NCBI RefSeq assembly: GCF_020667845.1
Contig: NZ_JAFMPQ010000004.1
Span: forward strand, 105,832-169,831
From: Cognatishimia sp. F0-27
GTDB taxonomy: Bacteria > Pseudomonadota > Alphaproteobacteria > Rhodobacterales > Rhodobacteraceae
DNA: 64,000 nucleotides
Direction: 5' to 3'
Part shown: one piece after another, positions 36,033 to 43,911 of the stretch
Position numbering within the stretch: position 1 is the stretch's first letter
How the letters are laid out: the number at the start of each line of letters is the position of its first letter
Notes under the pieces: model-generated
What the model was told of the DNA's origin: nothing
The model's input: only the letters and a program-made list of their open reading frames with translations
Database searches by the model: none
Position numbers and translations under genes: made by a program

Positions 36033-36464
36033 CTATGCGGGCATGGCGCGTTCCATCCGATCGATGATTTTCGGCGCGACGCCCATCCCGGCGATCATTG
36101 CAGCAAGGAATATCCAAACACCAGCCCCGCCATAGCTGAGCGCCGCAAGGACGGGACCAGGGCACAATCCGACAAGCCCCCAACCTGTGCCGAAGAACAC
36201 CGACCCCAGCACAAGCCGCATGTCGATGGTCGTTGACGGTGGCGGCGGAAAGGCCGTGCCGCTCAGCGCACTCTTGCGATACCGCGTTGCAAGCCACGCC
36301 AATCCCATCGGAATCATTGCGCCACCCATCACGAAGGCCAGTGTCGGGTCCCAATCCCCAAAGACATCGAGCCACCCTTGCACCTTGGCCGTGTTGGTCA
36401 TCCCGGACAGATGGAGGCCAGCGCCAAACAGCCCCCCGGCAAGAAAGGAAATCACAAGTCGCAT
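36033..36464 (-). CDS. YeeE/YedE-family membrane protein (second half, DUF6691 type)
   Basis: This is a 143-residue membrane protein with four hydrophobic segments. It has the YeeE/YedE pattern FLAGGLFGAGLHLSGM near the start and the conserved cysteine motif GWGLVGLCPGPVLAAL. Together with the next upstream gene it makes a split transporter of the type that moves thiosulfate or other reduced sulfur across the membrane. Start and upstream stop overlap (TGATG), so the two halves are made together. Confidence 0.9.
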   Translation of the reverse strand: MRLVISFLAGGLFGAGLHLSGMTNTAKVQGWLDVFGDWDPTLAFVMGGAMIPMGLAWLATRYRKSALSGTAFPPPPSTTIDMRLVLGSVFFGTGWGLVGLCPGPVLAALSYGGAGVWIFLAAMIAGMGVAPKIIDRMERAMPA

Positions 36465-36889
36465 CAGATCACTCCGAGTACGTGGCGGAAAATCAGGAGG
36501 CTGATCCCACCCGCAAGAATGTAGACCGCCGTTGCGGCAAAGCCGCGGAGCGACAGGCGAGACATGCCGCAGACCCCGTGTCCCGAGGTGCAGCCATTGG
36601 CAATACGGGTGCCCACACCGACCAACAGGCCTGCGATGAGCAACAGCGGCCAGTTTGCGGTAAGGTTCGTGTCCACCCGTCCAAAGATCAGCGACAGAAC
36701 AGCCGGAATCGCGATCACGCCGGCCAGGAAAACCAGGCGCTCTTTGCGCGTGCTTCGTCCCGAGCCGTCAACAAGCCCGCCGATGATTCCCGACGCGCCC
36801 ATGATCCAGCCATTTCCCAACAGATAGACGGCCCCTCCGGTGCCTATGAGCAGGCCGCCGATCAGGCCCCAAATCCAGTCCATTTCCAT
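36464..36889 (-). CDS. YeeE/YedE-family membrane protein (first half)
   Basis: This is a 141-residue membrane protein with about four hydrophobic segments and the family cysteine motif GTRIANGCTSGHGVCGMSRL, whose cysteines are expected to relay sulfur in YeeE-type thiosulfate channels. I chose ATG 36889, ten bases after AAGGAA; the frame runs on to 36988 inside the upstream gene. It lies 52 bases after the MBL gene and overlaps the second half by a TGATG junction. Confidence 0.9.
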   Translation of the reverse strand: MEMDWIWGLIGGLLIGTGGAVYLLGNGWIMGASGIIGGLVDGSGRSTRKERLVFLAGVIAIPAVLSLIFGRVDTNLTANWPLLLIAGLLVGVGTRIANGCTSGHGVCGMSRLSLRGFAATAVYILAGGISLLIFRHVLGVI

Positions 36890-36941
36890 TCCGCGAATAT
36901 TCCTTGTTTCTGGTGTCTCAGTCGCCCGATCTGCGGCGCAC

Positions 36942-37805
36942 TCAGAGTTTGTTGATCGGCACCTTGAGGAAAACATGGCCCTGCGCATCCGCTTCGGGCA
37001 TCTGACCCGCGCGCATGTTCACCTGAAGTGAGGGCAGGATGAGCCGCGGCATCCCAAGCGTGGCGTCGCGCGCGTCGCGCATTTCCACAAAGTGCTCTCG
37101 GGTGGCGCCGCCACCGACATGGACATTGGACGCCTTCTGCTCGCCGACCGTGGTTTCCCACGCGAAATCGTCCCGTCCCGGAGCCTTGTAATCATGCCCG
37201 ACAAAAAGCCGCGTCTCATCCGGAAGCGCGAGAATCCGTTGCACCGAGTCGTAGAGATCGGATGAGGAGCCGCCGGGGAAATCGCACCGGGCGGTGCCGA
37301 AGTCAGGCATGAACAGCGTGTCGCCGACGAAAGCCGCATCGCCCGCCACATAGGTGAGGCAGGCCGGGGTATGACCGGGCGTGTGCATCACATCGACCCG
37401 CAACTGTCCGATATGCAGGCTGTCGCCCTCCTTGAGAAGGGCATCGAATTGCGACCCGTCGCGTTGAAAGGCCGTGCCTTCATTGAAGACCTTGCCGAAA
37501 ACATCCTGCACAACCGTGATCCGGTCGCCGATGCCAACCTTGCCCCCGATCTGCTCTTGCAGATAGGGTGCTGCCGAGAGGTGGTCGGCATGAACATGCG
37601 TTTCAAGCAGCCACTGCACGTCGAGGTCGTTCTCGCGCACGAAGGCGATGATCGCATCCGCTGAGCGCGTGTCCGTCCGTCCGGACGGGTAGTCGAAATC
37701 CAGAACGCTGTCGATCACCGCCGCGCCACGCCCCTCGGGTTCCCGAACCACATAAGACACGGTGTTTGTTGCATTGTCGAAAAAGGCCGTCACGTCAGGT
37801 GTCAT
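36942..37805 (-). CDS. MBL-fold persulfide dioxygenase-like protein (ETHE1/Blh type)
   Basis: This is a 287-residue metallo-beta-lactamase-fold protein. The metal-binding motif THVHADHLSAAPY is followed by HTPGHTPACLTY and a conserved aspartate in FVGDTLFMPDFGTARCDFPGG, which is the ETHE1/Blh signature. Such enzymes oxidise glutathione persulfide to sulfite. ATG 37805 follows GGAG at normal spacing; an in-frame ATG at 37820 is less likely. It leads an operon with two YeeE/YedE halves and a DUF442 gene, the layout of BigR/SqrR-controlled sulfide-detoxification operons, but no such repressor gene is adjacent. Confidence 0.92.
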   Translation of the reverse strand: MTPDVTAFFDNATNTVSYVVREPEGRGAAVIDSVLDFDYPSGRTDTRSADAIIAFVRENDLDVQWLLETHVHADHLSAAPYLQEQIGGKVGIGDRITVVQDVFGKVFNEGTAFQRDGSQFDALLKEGDSLHIGQLRVDVMHTPGHTPACLTYVAGDAAFVGDTLFMPDFGTARCDFPGGSSSDLYDSVQRILALPDETRLFVGHDYKAPGRDDFAWETTVGEQKASNVHVGGGATREHFVEMRDARDATLGMPRLILPSLQVNMRAGQMPEADAQGHVFLKVPINKL

Positions 37806-37864
37806 GGTCGTCTCCAGCATGCTTGACCGGTCAACAGAGTCCCCTCATGACCGGCTTCCGTCAT

Positions 37865-37880
37865 ATAGTGAAAGATGAAT
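37865..37880. promoter_or_regulatory. Possible SoxR/SqrR-type half-operator upstream of the persulfide operon
   Basis: ATAG-TGAAAGAT-GAAT has one exact GAAT half-site at the N8 spacing seen in the sox palindromes, 60 bases before the persulfide dioxygenase start. The other half is poor. It is listed because the operon belongs to a class usually controlled by ArsR repressors that bind ATTC-N8-GAAT. Confidence 0.3.
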
Positions 37881-38051
37881 GCGTTTGCAAGCCAAGCCCG
37901 TCGCGATGCCACTTGCCGCGCGATGATGCATTCATGGCCATTGCGAAACAAGACAAAGTCGCGCCGACAACCGACCCCGTCTCTGAGTCTTCACAGGTCC
38001 TGGCTTGTGGCCAGGATACGCATGAATGTCGGGCGTAAGATCGCGAAGCGT

Positions 38052-38267
38052 CTACCCGAAGAATATGCCAAGCACGATCATCATCAGGCCAATGACCGAG
38101 CCGAAAAGGGACGCCATGTTGATCGGCACCACGCTCTGGACGATGGCGCGCAGCGTCTCATCGTCGTGCCCGGCATTGCGCGCGCGCCAGACCTTGACGA
38201 TGCACCAGACCAACCCGGTCAACCCAGCCAGTGAAATCGCGGCCCCGCCCCAGATCAGCCATTCCAT
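38052..38267 (-). CDS. Small two-helix membrane protein
   Basis: This is a 71-residue protein with two hydrophobic segments, residues 4-24 (LIWGGAAISLAGLTGLVWCIV) read as the first span and about 48-70 (MASLFGSVIGLMMIVLGIFFG without its first residues) as the second. A charged loop lies between them (KVWRARNAGHDDE). I chose ATG 38267 eight bases after AAAGGG; a GTG at 38276 is the alternative. I do not know its function. It is divergent from the DUF2312 gene and separated from the persulfide operon by about 250 bases. Confidence 0.7.
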   Translation of the reverse strand: MEWLIWGGAAISLAGLTGLVWCIVKVWRARNAGHDDETLRAIVQSVVPINMASLFGSVIGLMMIVLGIFFG

Positions 38268-38418
38268 GTCGTTCACCCTTTGCAGTCTGTTGCGGCGTCG
38301 TTCACGTGGCTTTAGCGCGCCGCGCTTCCTGCGGCAAGGTGATGGCTGGACACTTGCGACCGCCCCTGCGCCGCTTTAGGGACGAGCTATCAGGCAAAAA
38401 AGCGACAAGAGGACGACT

Positions 38419-38688
38419 ATGCAGGATCAATCCCCAGAATCCGGATCGGACGCCTACGGTGTGGCCGCAGGCGAGTTGCGCAGCTTTGTCGAGCGCTACG
38501 AACGGTTGGAAGCCGAAAAGCAGGAAATCGCGGATCAGCAGAAAGAGGTCATGGCCGAGGCCAAGGGGCGGGGCTATGACACGAAGGTGTTGCGCAAAAT
38601 CGTGGCGTTGCGCAAGCGCGACAAGGACGACATCGCCGAAGAAGAGGCCGTCCTTGAAATGTACAAGGCCGCGTTGGGGATGGCCTGA
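38419..38688 (+). CDS. DUF2312 (GapR-like) nucleoid-associated protein
   Basis: This is an 89-residue protein of the DUF2312 family. The pattern [39 protein letters not shown] and [20 protein letters not shown] is diagnostic. In Caulobacter, GapR of this family binds overtwisted DNA and assists replication. It is a single-gene unit, preceded by AAGAGGACG, with divergent and intergenic DNA on both sides. Rhodobacterales often carry several paralogues. Confidence 0.95.
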   Translation: MQDQSPESGSDAYGVAAGELRSFVERYERLEAEKQEIADQQKEVMAEAKGRGYDTKVLRKIVALRKRDKDDIAEEEAVLEMYKAALGMA

Positions 38689-38934
38689 CCACGGGAGCGG
38701 GCGCGCGACATCGCGTCTGCGCCCGCGCGGGGCGGGTCGCATGGCTTTGCCAGTCAGGCCGTCTTGAGGCGCAATGTTGGTTGGATCATGCCAGTGTTGA
38801 ACGCCAGGCGGTGCGTGCGCACGGTCCGTCAGGCCCGAAATCCGCACCCGGGCCTATTGGGGCCGGGGGCAACCCCAAGCGCCCTTGGCACCCGTGGAAA
38901 GGGGTCGCCACCAGCCTTGTCAGTGTTCCGGCCT

Positions 38935-39822
38935 TCAAGGCGTCAAAACGGTGACCCCGTCCATCCTGGCGATGGTCTTGAGATCGTCGAGATACAGGGA
39001 ACTCAGGGCGTTGACGTAGTCGCTGTCCCAGCCCGGGACGTCCACCTCTTCATGTAAGGCCCCCGGCAACGCACAGCGCGCCAGAACTGCGCTCATGGCC
39101 CGCCTTTTCCCGGCTTCGGAGAGGGTCGGGTTTTCCTTCAGGAAATGCCGCAAACGCTTCATCCCCTCGTCGCAGATCAGTTCTGAAAGAAGCGCGAATG
39201 CTCCCTTGATTTTCTGGTCCGGCGCCATGCCGGCCATGTGGCGCAGGATCATGCCGGTCAGAAGAGGGGCGTCTTCATTACACCACAATACCACGGGGAC
39301 ATCAGGAACCGTTTCGCGGATACGGAATATCAGGTTTGACCACCGTATATGCAACGGATTCAAGCCGCGCAGAAGGTCGTTCATGTCGCGATGCGGCGTA
39401 TTTTTCAGAACGGCAGGGAGAAAACTCGCAGGATCACGGATTGCGAGATAGAGCGTAAGACTGTCCGGACGAAAGACGTCGCGCAGTTGCACGAGACGCT
39501 GCTCGGCCAGCCCGTAAAACATGCGTTTCGCGCACAGAAGCTTGGGGACACCGAAGATGGTTTCGTGGCTCAGAACCAATCGCAGCGGTCGCTCCATGTC
39601 GGGCGCATGATCCAGTATGACGTCGAACAGCGCTTCGCGTTCTTCTGCCGGCTGCAAACCGCTTGGCCGCTTGTTCAGCGTGTTTGACAGTTGGATGCGA
39701 TACTGCCGAGGGGCCGGGATCAGGACCTGCTCGTTTCGCAAGGCAGAGCAATTTCGGCGGAGCTGAGCAAACAGGTGACCGTTGTCAGTCTGATGGGCGC
39801 CGCAATGAATTGCGATCTCCAT
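38935..39822 (-). CDS. Hypothetical protein of a Rhodobacterales family, possibly sulfotransferase-like
   Basis: This is a 295-residue cytoplasmic protein. Its opening, MEIAIHCGAHQTDNGHL, followed by RNEQVLIPAPRQYR, matches a family I know only as a conserved hypothetical of roseobacters whose start resembles the P-loop-like strand of sulfotransferases. A later region (SLTLYLAIRDPASFLPAVLK) recalls the RDP motif of that fold. No catalytic assignment is possible. The frame is open upstream to 40023; ATG 39822 gives the family-typical N-terminus. It is a single gene, with 246 and 429 bases of noncoding DNA around it. Confidence 0.75.
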   Translation of the reverse strand: MEIAIHCGAHQTDNGHLFAQLRRNCSALRNEQVLIPAPRQYRIQLSNTLNKRPSGLQPAEEREALFDVILDHAPDMERPLRLVLSHETIFGVPKLLCAKRMFYGLAEQRLVQLRDVFRPDSLTLYLAIRDPASFLPAVLKNTPHRDMNDLLRGLNPLHIRWSNLIFRIRETVPDVPVVLWCNEDAPLLTGMILRHMAGMAPDQKIKGAFALLSELICDEGMKRLRHFLKENPTLSEAGKRRAMSAVLARCALPGALHEEVDVPGWDSDYVNALSSLYLDDLKTIARMDGVTVLTP

Positions 39823-40210
39823 GAAGGAACCAGTTCTCCCGGTGTCGTGGGGCCACAGGTGTCGCGACGGAGCCCGACTATTGTGACACGATCCGTAGAT
39901 CGCAGTCATGGGCCACCCGTCGACACGCGCAGGGACTGTGCGATGCTTGCCGCGTCTTTGGGAAGGACATGTTAAGTGTTGGTATCCTGATGTTTCCGGT
40001 CTGCTTGGGCCGTGAGTCATCATGCGCTCTTAGCCGTAGTGAATACTGTGCGGGTCCCTTCGCATGTGGTGCACGTCCGCAAGGAGTGATCCACGTCCAT
40101 GGCTAACAGTGATTTGCTACCATTTCCTGAACGAACCCGAGATTAGCGACGCCTGCGCCGTCGGCTGTGCCGGACAGTCAAAACCGACAGTGAATTTGTG
40201 CGATTTGCGC
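39823..40210. other. Gap between the hypothetical gene and tRNA-Thr with no supported gene
   Basis: About 390 bases with short open frames only. It must contain the leftward promoter of the hypothetical gene. No hairpin, RNA or repeat stands out. Confidence 0.5.
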
Positions 40211-40238
40211 TTGCAAGCGCCGGGAGGCCATGTATACC
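40211..40238 (+). promoter_or_regulatory. Likely promoter of tRNA-Thr
   Basis: TTGCAA (40211-40216) and TATACC (40233-40238) are spaced by 16 bases and lie 13 bases before the tRNA, which fits a sigma-70 type promoter. Confidence 0.55.
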
Positions 40239-40251
40239 CCTTCGTCCCAAG

Positions 40252-40327
40252 GCCCCTATAGCTCAGCTGGTAGAGCAACTGATTTGTAATCAGTAGGTCC
40301 GCGGTTCGAGTCCGTGTGGGGGCACCA
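40252..40327 (+). tRNA. tRNA-Thr (anticodon TGT)
   Basis: The 76-base sequence folds as a full cloverleaf. The acceptor strands are GCCCCTA and TGGGGGC, with discriminator A and an encoded CCA. The D arm is GCTC-AGCTGGTA-GAGC. The anticodon arm CTGATT-TGT-AATCAG gives anticodon TGT. The T arm contains GGTTCGAGTCC. It marks the left edge of a degraded accessory patch, as tRNA genes often do for integrating elements, but no second copy of its 3' end is visible in the window. Confidence 0.98.
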
Positions 40328-40396
40328 CTTCTTCATTTAACTCATTGGTATTACTTCAGCTTTTAGCCAATGCTAGGAGCCATAGGCCATTTTGCG

Positions 40397-40423
40397 CCCG
40401 TTCACTTTCCCAAAGCGAACGGG
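40397..40423. repeat. Hairpin downstream of tRNA-Thr
   Basis: CCCGTTCACTTT and AAAGCGAACGGG pair around CCC with one mismatch, an 11-pair stem. No U tract follows, so it is not a classical terminator. It may process the 3' end of the tRNA transcript or belong to an old mobile element. Confidence 0.6.
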
Positions 40424-40552
40424 TGCCACAGGACTGGTCCGTCCGCCGCGCCGAAAACCGTCGCGGCAGGACAAGGAGGCGCAATTTCGCGGCTCGATCC
40501 GCCAAGGTGCAGGCGTGTACATGCCCACAGACGCCGCTCAGGGCGCAAAGCG

Positions 40553-40590
40553 CCAGCTCAACTGGTAGAGTCCGGCAATCTTGACGTCAG
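40553..40590 (+). pseudogene. Degenerate tRNA-like fragment
   Basis: AGCTCAACTGGTAGAG keeps the D-arm consensus of tRNAs, followed after a short spacer by CTTGACGT, which looks like a valine-type anticodon loop. No matching acceptor or T arm can be found, and the anticodon stem does not pair. It is probably a decayed tRNA copy, or a chance D-arm match. Confidence 0.35.
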
Positions 40591-40683
40591 ACGGCAAGCT
40601 TCTTGAGCAATGCCGGATCTATCCAATAGAGATGGCGGTATGCAGAAAAGCATTGTGATGCCGTCAATGACAGGACGTCTCGA

Positions 40684-41567
40684 ATGACAACGGCCACTTA
40701 CCTTTACTCCTACACGATCGATTCCAACGTTGGCGGTGGTAACCTTGTGTTGGGAGGTCGGGCCAATTCCAACCCTATCCTGACGGAAAACAATGCAGAT
40801 TCCGATGGGGACAACGGACAAACACCGTTTGCGACACCCTGAATGTCAACACTTTTGGCAGCGTCAACTTCCCCGGTACGGTCGAGGGCATTACCGCTGT
40901 AGGCGATCCGCTTATCAACGATGGCACCTCAACCTTCGTGTTCTCCAACGATCCAAACCTTGCTGGCACGACTGTCAGCACCACGCAGGGAACCTATGTC
41001 TTTTGCTTCGCGATCGGCACCCGAATCGCTACGCCCGATGGCGCTCGCCCGGTGGAGACATTGGCCATCGGCGATCCCGTCCTCACTGCCGAGGGCCGCG
41101 AAGTGCCGGTGACTTGGGTCGGACGGCAGACTGTCCACAAGCTCTTTACCCCCGCCGAGCGGTTCGAGCCAGTGCGCGTGCATGCCGGTGCGCTGGGCAA
41201 TGGCCTACCCCACTCAGACCTTGTGCCGACCACCGACCACACGCTGATCCTCGACGGGCTGGCCATTTGTGCCGGCGCGCTCGTCAACGGCACCACGATC
41301 ACCCGTGTGTCCAAGGCCGACCTGCCAGAGCGGGTCACCTACTACCACGTCGAAACCGAAGGCCACGAGATCATCCTCGCCGAGGGCGCGCCCGCGGAGA
41401 CCTTCATCGACTATGTGGCGCGCCGCGGCTTTGAAAACTATGCCGAATATGTCGAACTTTACGGCGAGGAGCGCACCATCCCTGAGAAGCGCCTGCCCAG
41501 GATCTCCGCCGCACGCTTGGTGCCTCCCGCAATCAGGGAGCGACTGAGTGGAAAAGCAGCTGCCTGA
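40684..41567 (+). pseudogene. Hint-domain protein gene interrupted by a frameshift
   Basis: The reading frame from ATG 40684 (beginning MTTATYLYSYTIDSNVGGGN) stops at 40842 after 52 codons. The continuation lies in another frame: CDTLNVNTFGSVNFPGTVEG starts at about 40830 and runs to 41567. This second part has the Hedgehog/intein (Hint_2) core: CFAIGTRIATPDGARPVETL, GDPVLTAEGREVPVTWVG and PTTDHTLILDG. Such proteins are common secreted products of roseobacters. A single-base indel around 40815-40830 explains the break. The downstream part alone could start at GTG 40938 (209 codons). It is either a pseudogene or a sequencing error. Confidence 0.75.
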
Positions 41568-41761
41568 TCTGCGGTCTCTATCGACCTCAAGAGCGGCGTC
41601 CAGCAGGGCGCCGTTTTGCATTTGGTGCGACCGATCACCCAGCCAAGCGGGTTCGCTGGGAAATGCGGGCAGAAGCCAATACAAATTGACGCTCACAGTG
41701 AACAGTATTGTCAGATTTCTGGTGAGGAGTGGGGCGAATTGGATAGAGATGAAGTTTATGG

Positions 41762-42598
41762 TCACAGCCTGTCTGGAACGGCATAGTGCCACTTACACTC
41801 CTTTTGCATGGGGTTAGCGTCACTTTTCTTCACCGCTCCGCCCACCCCCCCGGATTCCACATTGCCAACGACAGCTTGCCCGCCGCTTTCAACGGTTACG
41901 CGTTCGACGCGCACGGTCTGTTGTCCCTTCGAGCGGTCGCGCTTGAGCGTGTCCATCTGCGCCGCATAGCTGCGCGCCAGCTTGCTTGCGGCCCGTTCGG
42001 CGGCATCTTGTTGCGGGATGGTTGTTCCATGGGTCAGGCGGCGTGCCATCATCATCATGGCTTGGTGTGTTGCCGCCAATCGTGTGCGCAACAGGGCCTC
42101 GGCAGCGTCGCGTGGCTCTTTGGCGTCCACGAAGCCTAACGCAAAACTGGTCGCGCCTTTGTCAGCGCGCCTGCCATGAGACCCAAGGCGCCAAATTTTG
42201 CCGGTCAAGCCCTTCGCGACTGGCTCTCCGATGGCGTCGTTCAATATCCGCGCGTGATCTCCCTTGACCTCAATCCGCAGCGTCTAGGTGTCATCTTCAA
42301 AAACCGTGAGGCTCGGCGGGGTGCGCTCTGTCGGGTCTGGGCTGTCAGGCGCGCTTGGCGCACTGACGTTTTTAGTGTCACGTCCCTTTCGACGTCGTCC
42401 AAGTATGGGAGACCATGCATCAAAAGCTGCAGGTGCAATGGGCGGCTTCCTACCGGTGGCGGACGCAAATTGGACGCTCATCAAGTCGCAGGCGCATTTA
42501 CAGGACGGGCCGACCAAAGAAGTGCGCCGCTTCTCGCCGGGAAAGCGGCACTCTAGGGACAATTGGTCATACGGTGACGTGACTTGGGAGCCCATCAA
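41762..42598 (-). pseudogene. Mobile-DNA-associated conserved hypothetical gene broken by an in-frame TAG
   Basis: Two open frames on the minus strand, up to 42598-42284 and 42283-41762, are in the same frame and separated only by TAG at 42286-42284. Read through, the product runs TPPSLTVFEDDT-stop-TLRIEVKGDHARILNDAIGE, then GKIWRLGSHGRRADKGATSF, RDAAEALLRTRLAATH, IPQQDAAERAASKLARSYAA and TVRVERVTVESGGQAVVGNV. This matches a family I recall from Rhodobacterales, often near insertion sequences and plasmid genes. The true N-terminus is unclear: an original start near 42400 may also be lost. The C-terminal end after GGVGGAV is also likely altered. Confidence 0.7.
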
Positions 42599-42708
42599 CC
42601 GTCTTTGGGTCAGTTAAGAAATGGAGACGGCGCTCGCCTGCGGTCTGCAGGTCCAGACCCCTGGACTGCGCAGTCATAGATGGCAGGCTGACACTTGGGG
42701 AGATGCTG

Positions 42709-43911
42709 TCAAAGACTTGGGGAACTGCCGTTCTTGCGGCGCGATTGATCGTTGCGCCTGCGCTCGGTCATCGCCGCCACAACGCCCCTCAATTCTGCAA
42801 GGCCGCGCAGGCGTCCGACGAGCGTGTAGCCCGGTTGGAAGCTCCGTTCGGTGTCCGTCAGAAGCGCATGCCCGTGATCGGCGCGAAATGGCAGGTCGGC
42901 GCCGCGACTGGCTTCCGTTTCGAGAAGCGCATCGATTACGGCGACAAGATCGACATCGCCGTCGAGGTGGGCGCTTTCGGAAAATGAACCGTCAATCCGT
43001 TTTGTCACGTTGCGCAGATGCGCAAAGTGGATGCGCGCGCCGAATGCGCGGGCGATAGCGGGGAGGTGGTTTTTGGGACGCGATCCCAGGGAACCGGTAC
43101 AGAGTGTCAGGCCATTGGCCGGATCATCAGCGGCCTGCATGATCCAGCGGATATCGGTTTCAGTCGAAACGATGCGTGGCAGTCCGAGGATGTCGCGCGG
43201 CGGATCGTCGGGGTGGATGCACAGGTTTACGCCAAGCTCGGCAGCGGTTGGGACAACTTCGTGCAGGAACCGGGCGAGATTGGCGCGCAGATCATCGTGG
43301 CTCAGGTCCCGATAGGTTTCGAGAGCGGTCAGCAAACCTTGAATGTCGTAGGTTTCGACCGCACCGGGAAGGCCGGACATCACGGCATGCAAAAGCGCCT
43401 TGCGATCCGCCTCCCGGCTGTCTTGATACCACTGCGCGCCTTTGTGGATCGCGTCGGGATGGTAGTCATCGTGGGCAGATTCGCGACCCAGCATGTGGAT
43501 TTCGAAGGCCGCCATTTTGGCCGCTGAAAACGTCAGGCATGTGCCGCCGCCCGGGGCAGGGGCCGCAAGGTCGGTCCGGGTCCAGTCGAGGATCGGCATG
43601 AAATTGTAGCAGACCGTCTTGATGCCTTCTCGGGCAAGACTGGCAAGCGATGCGCGGTAGTTGGCAAAAAGGCGCCGCAGGTCGCCGGTTCCACGCTTGA
43701 TGTCTTCGTGAACGGGCAGGCTTTCCACCACGTCCCAGGTGAACCCCGCCGCCTCGATCTCGGCTTTTCTGGCGGCAATGGCCGCTTGTGGCCAGACCTC
43801 GCCATAGGGCACGGCGTGGAGCGCGCTGACGATGCCCCGAGCGCCTGTTTGTGCCACTTCGGCGAGTGTGATCGGGTCGTATTCCCCGAACCAGCGCCAC
43901 GTCTCACGCAT
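42709..43911 (-). CDS. uxuA: Mannonate dehydratase
   Basis: This is a 400-residue UxuA-family TIM-barrel enzyme that dehydrates D-mannonate to 2-keto-3-deoxygluconate. Motifs include TWRWFGEYDPITLAEVAQTG at the start (core WRWFG..D), VCYNFMPILDWTRTDL, LGVNLCIHPDDPP with metal-binding residues, and THLRNV-like FAHLRNVTKR. I took ATG 43911, which gives the family-typical MRETWRWFG. The frame is open to 44097 within the next gene. It overlaps the RraA-like gene by 8 bases and is the last gene of the leftward uronate operon. Confidence 0.95.
   Translation of the reverse strand: MRETWRWFGEYDPITLAEVAQTGARGIVSALHAVPYGEVWPQAAIAARKAEIEAAGFTWDVVESLPVHEDIKRGTGDLRRLFANYRASLASLAREGIKTVCYNFMPILDWTRTDLAAPAPGGGTCLTFSAAKMAAFEIHMLGRESAHDDYHPDAIHKGAQWYQDSREADRKALLHAVMSGLPGAVETYDIQGLLTALETYRDLSHDDLRANLARFLHEVVPTAAELGVNLCIHPDDPPRDILGLPRIVSTETDIRWIMQAADDPANGLTLCTGSLGSRPKNHLPAIARAFGARIHFAHLRNVTKRIDGSFSESAHLDGDVDLVAVIDALLETEASRGADLPFRADHGHALLTDTERSFQPGYTLVGRLRGLAELRGVVAAMTERRRNDQSRRKNGSSPSL

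Larger units (their letters stand above)
40328..40683. other. Gap after tRNA-Thr with a hairpin and a tRNA-like fragment
   Basis: These 356 bases hold no convincing gene. They contain a hairpin at 40397-40423 and a degenerate tRNA-like stretch near 40553-40590, each listed separately. An AAGGAGGC-like ribosome site at about 40470 has no open frame to serve. Confidence 0.6.

Noticed and set aside
40252..40327. tRNA-Thr 3' end as a proven attachment site
   Set aside because: I looked for a second copy of the T-arm and acceptor sequence in the window and found none, and no integrase gene is present.
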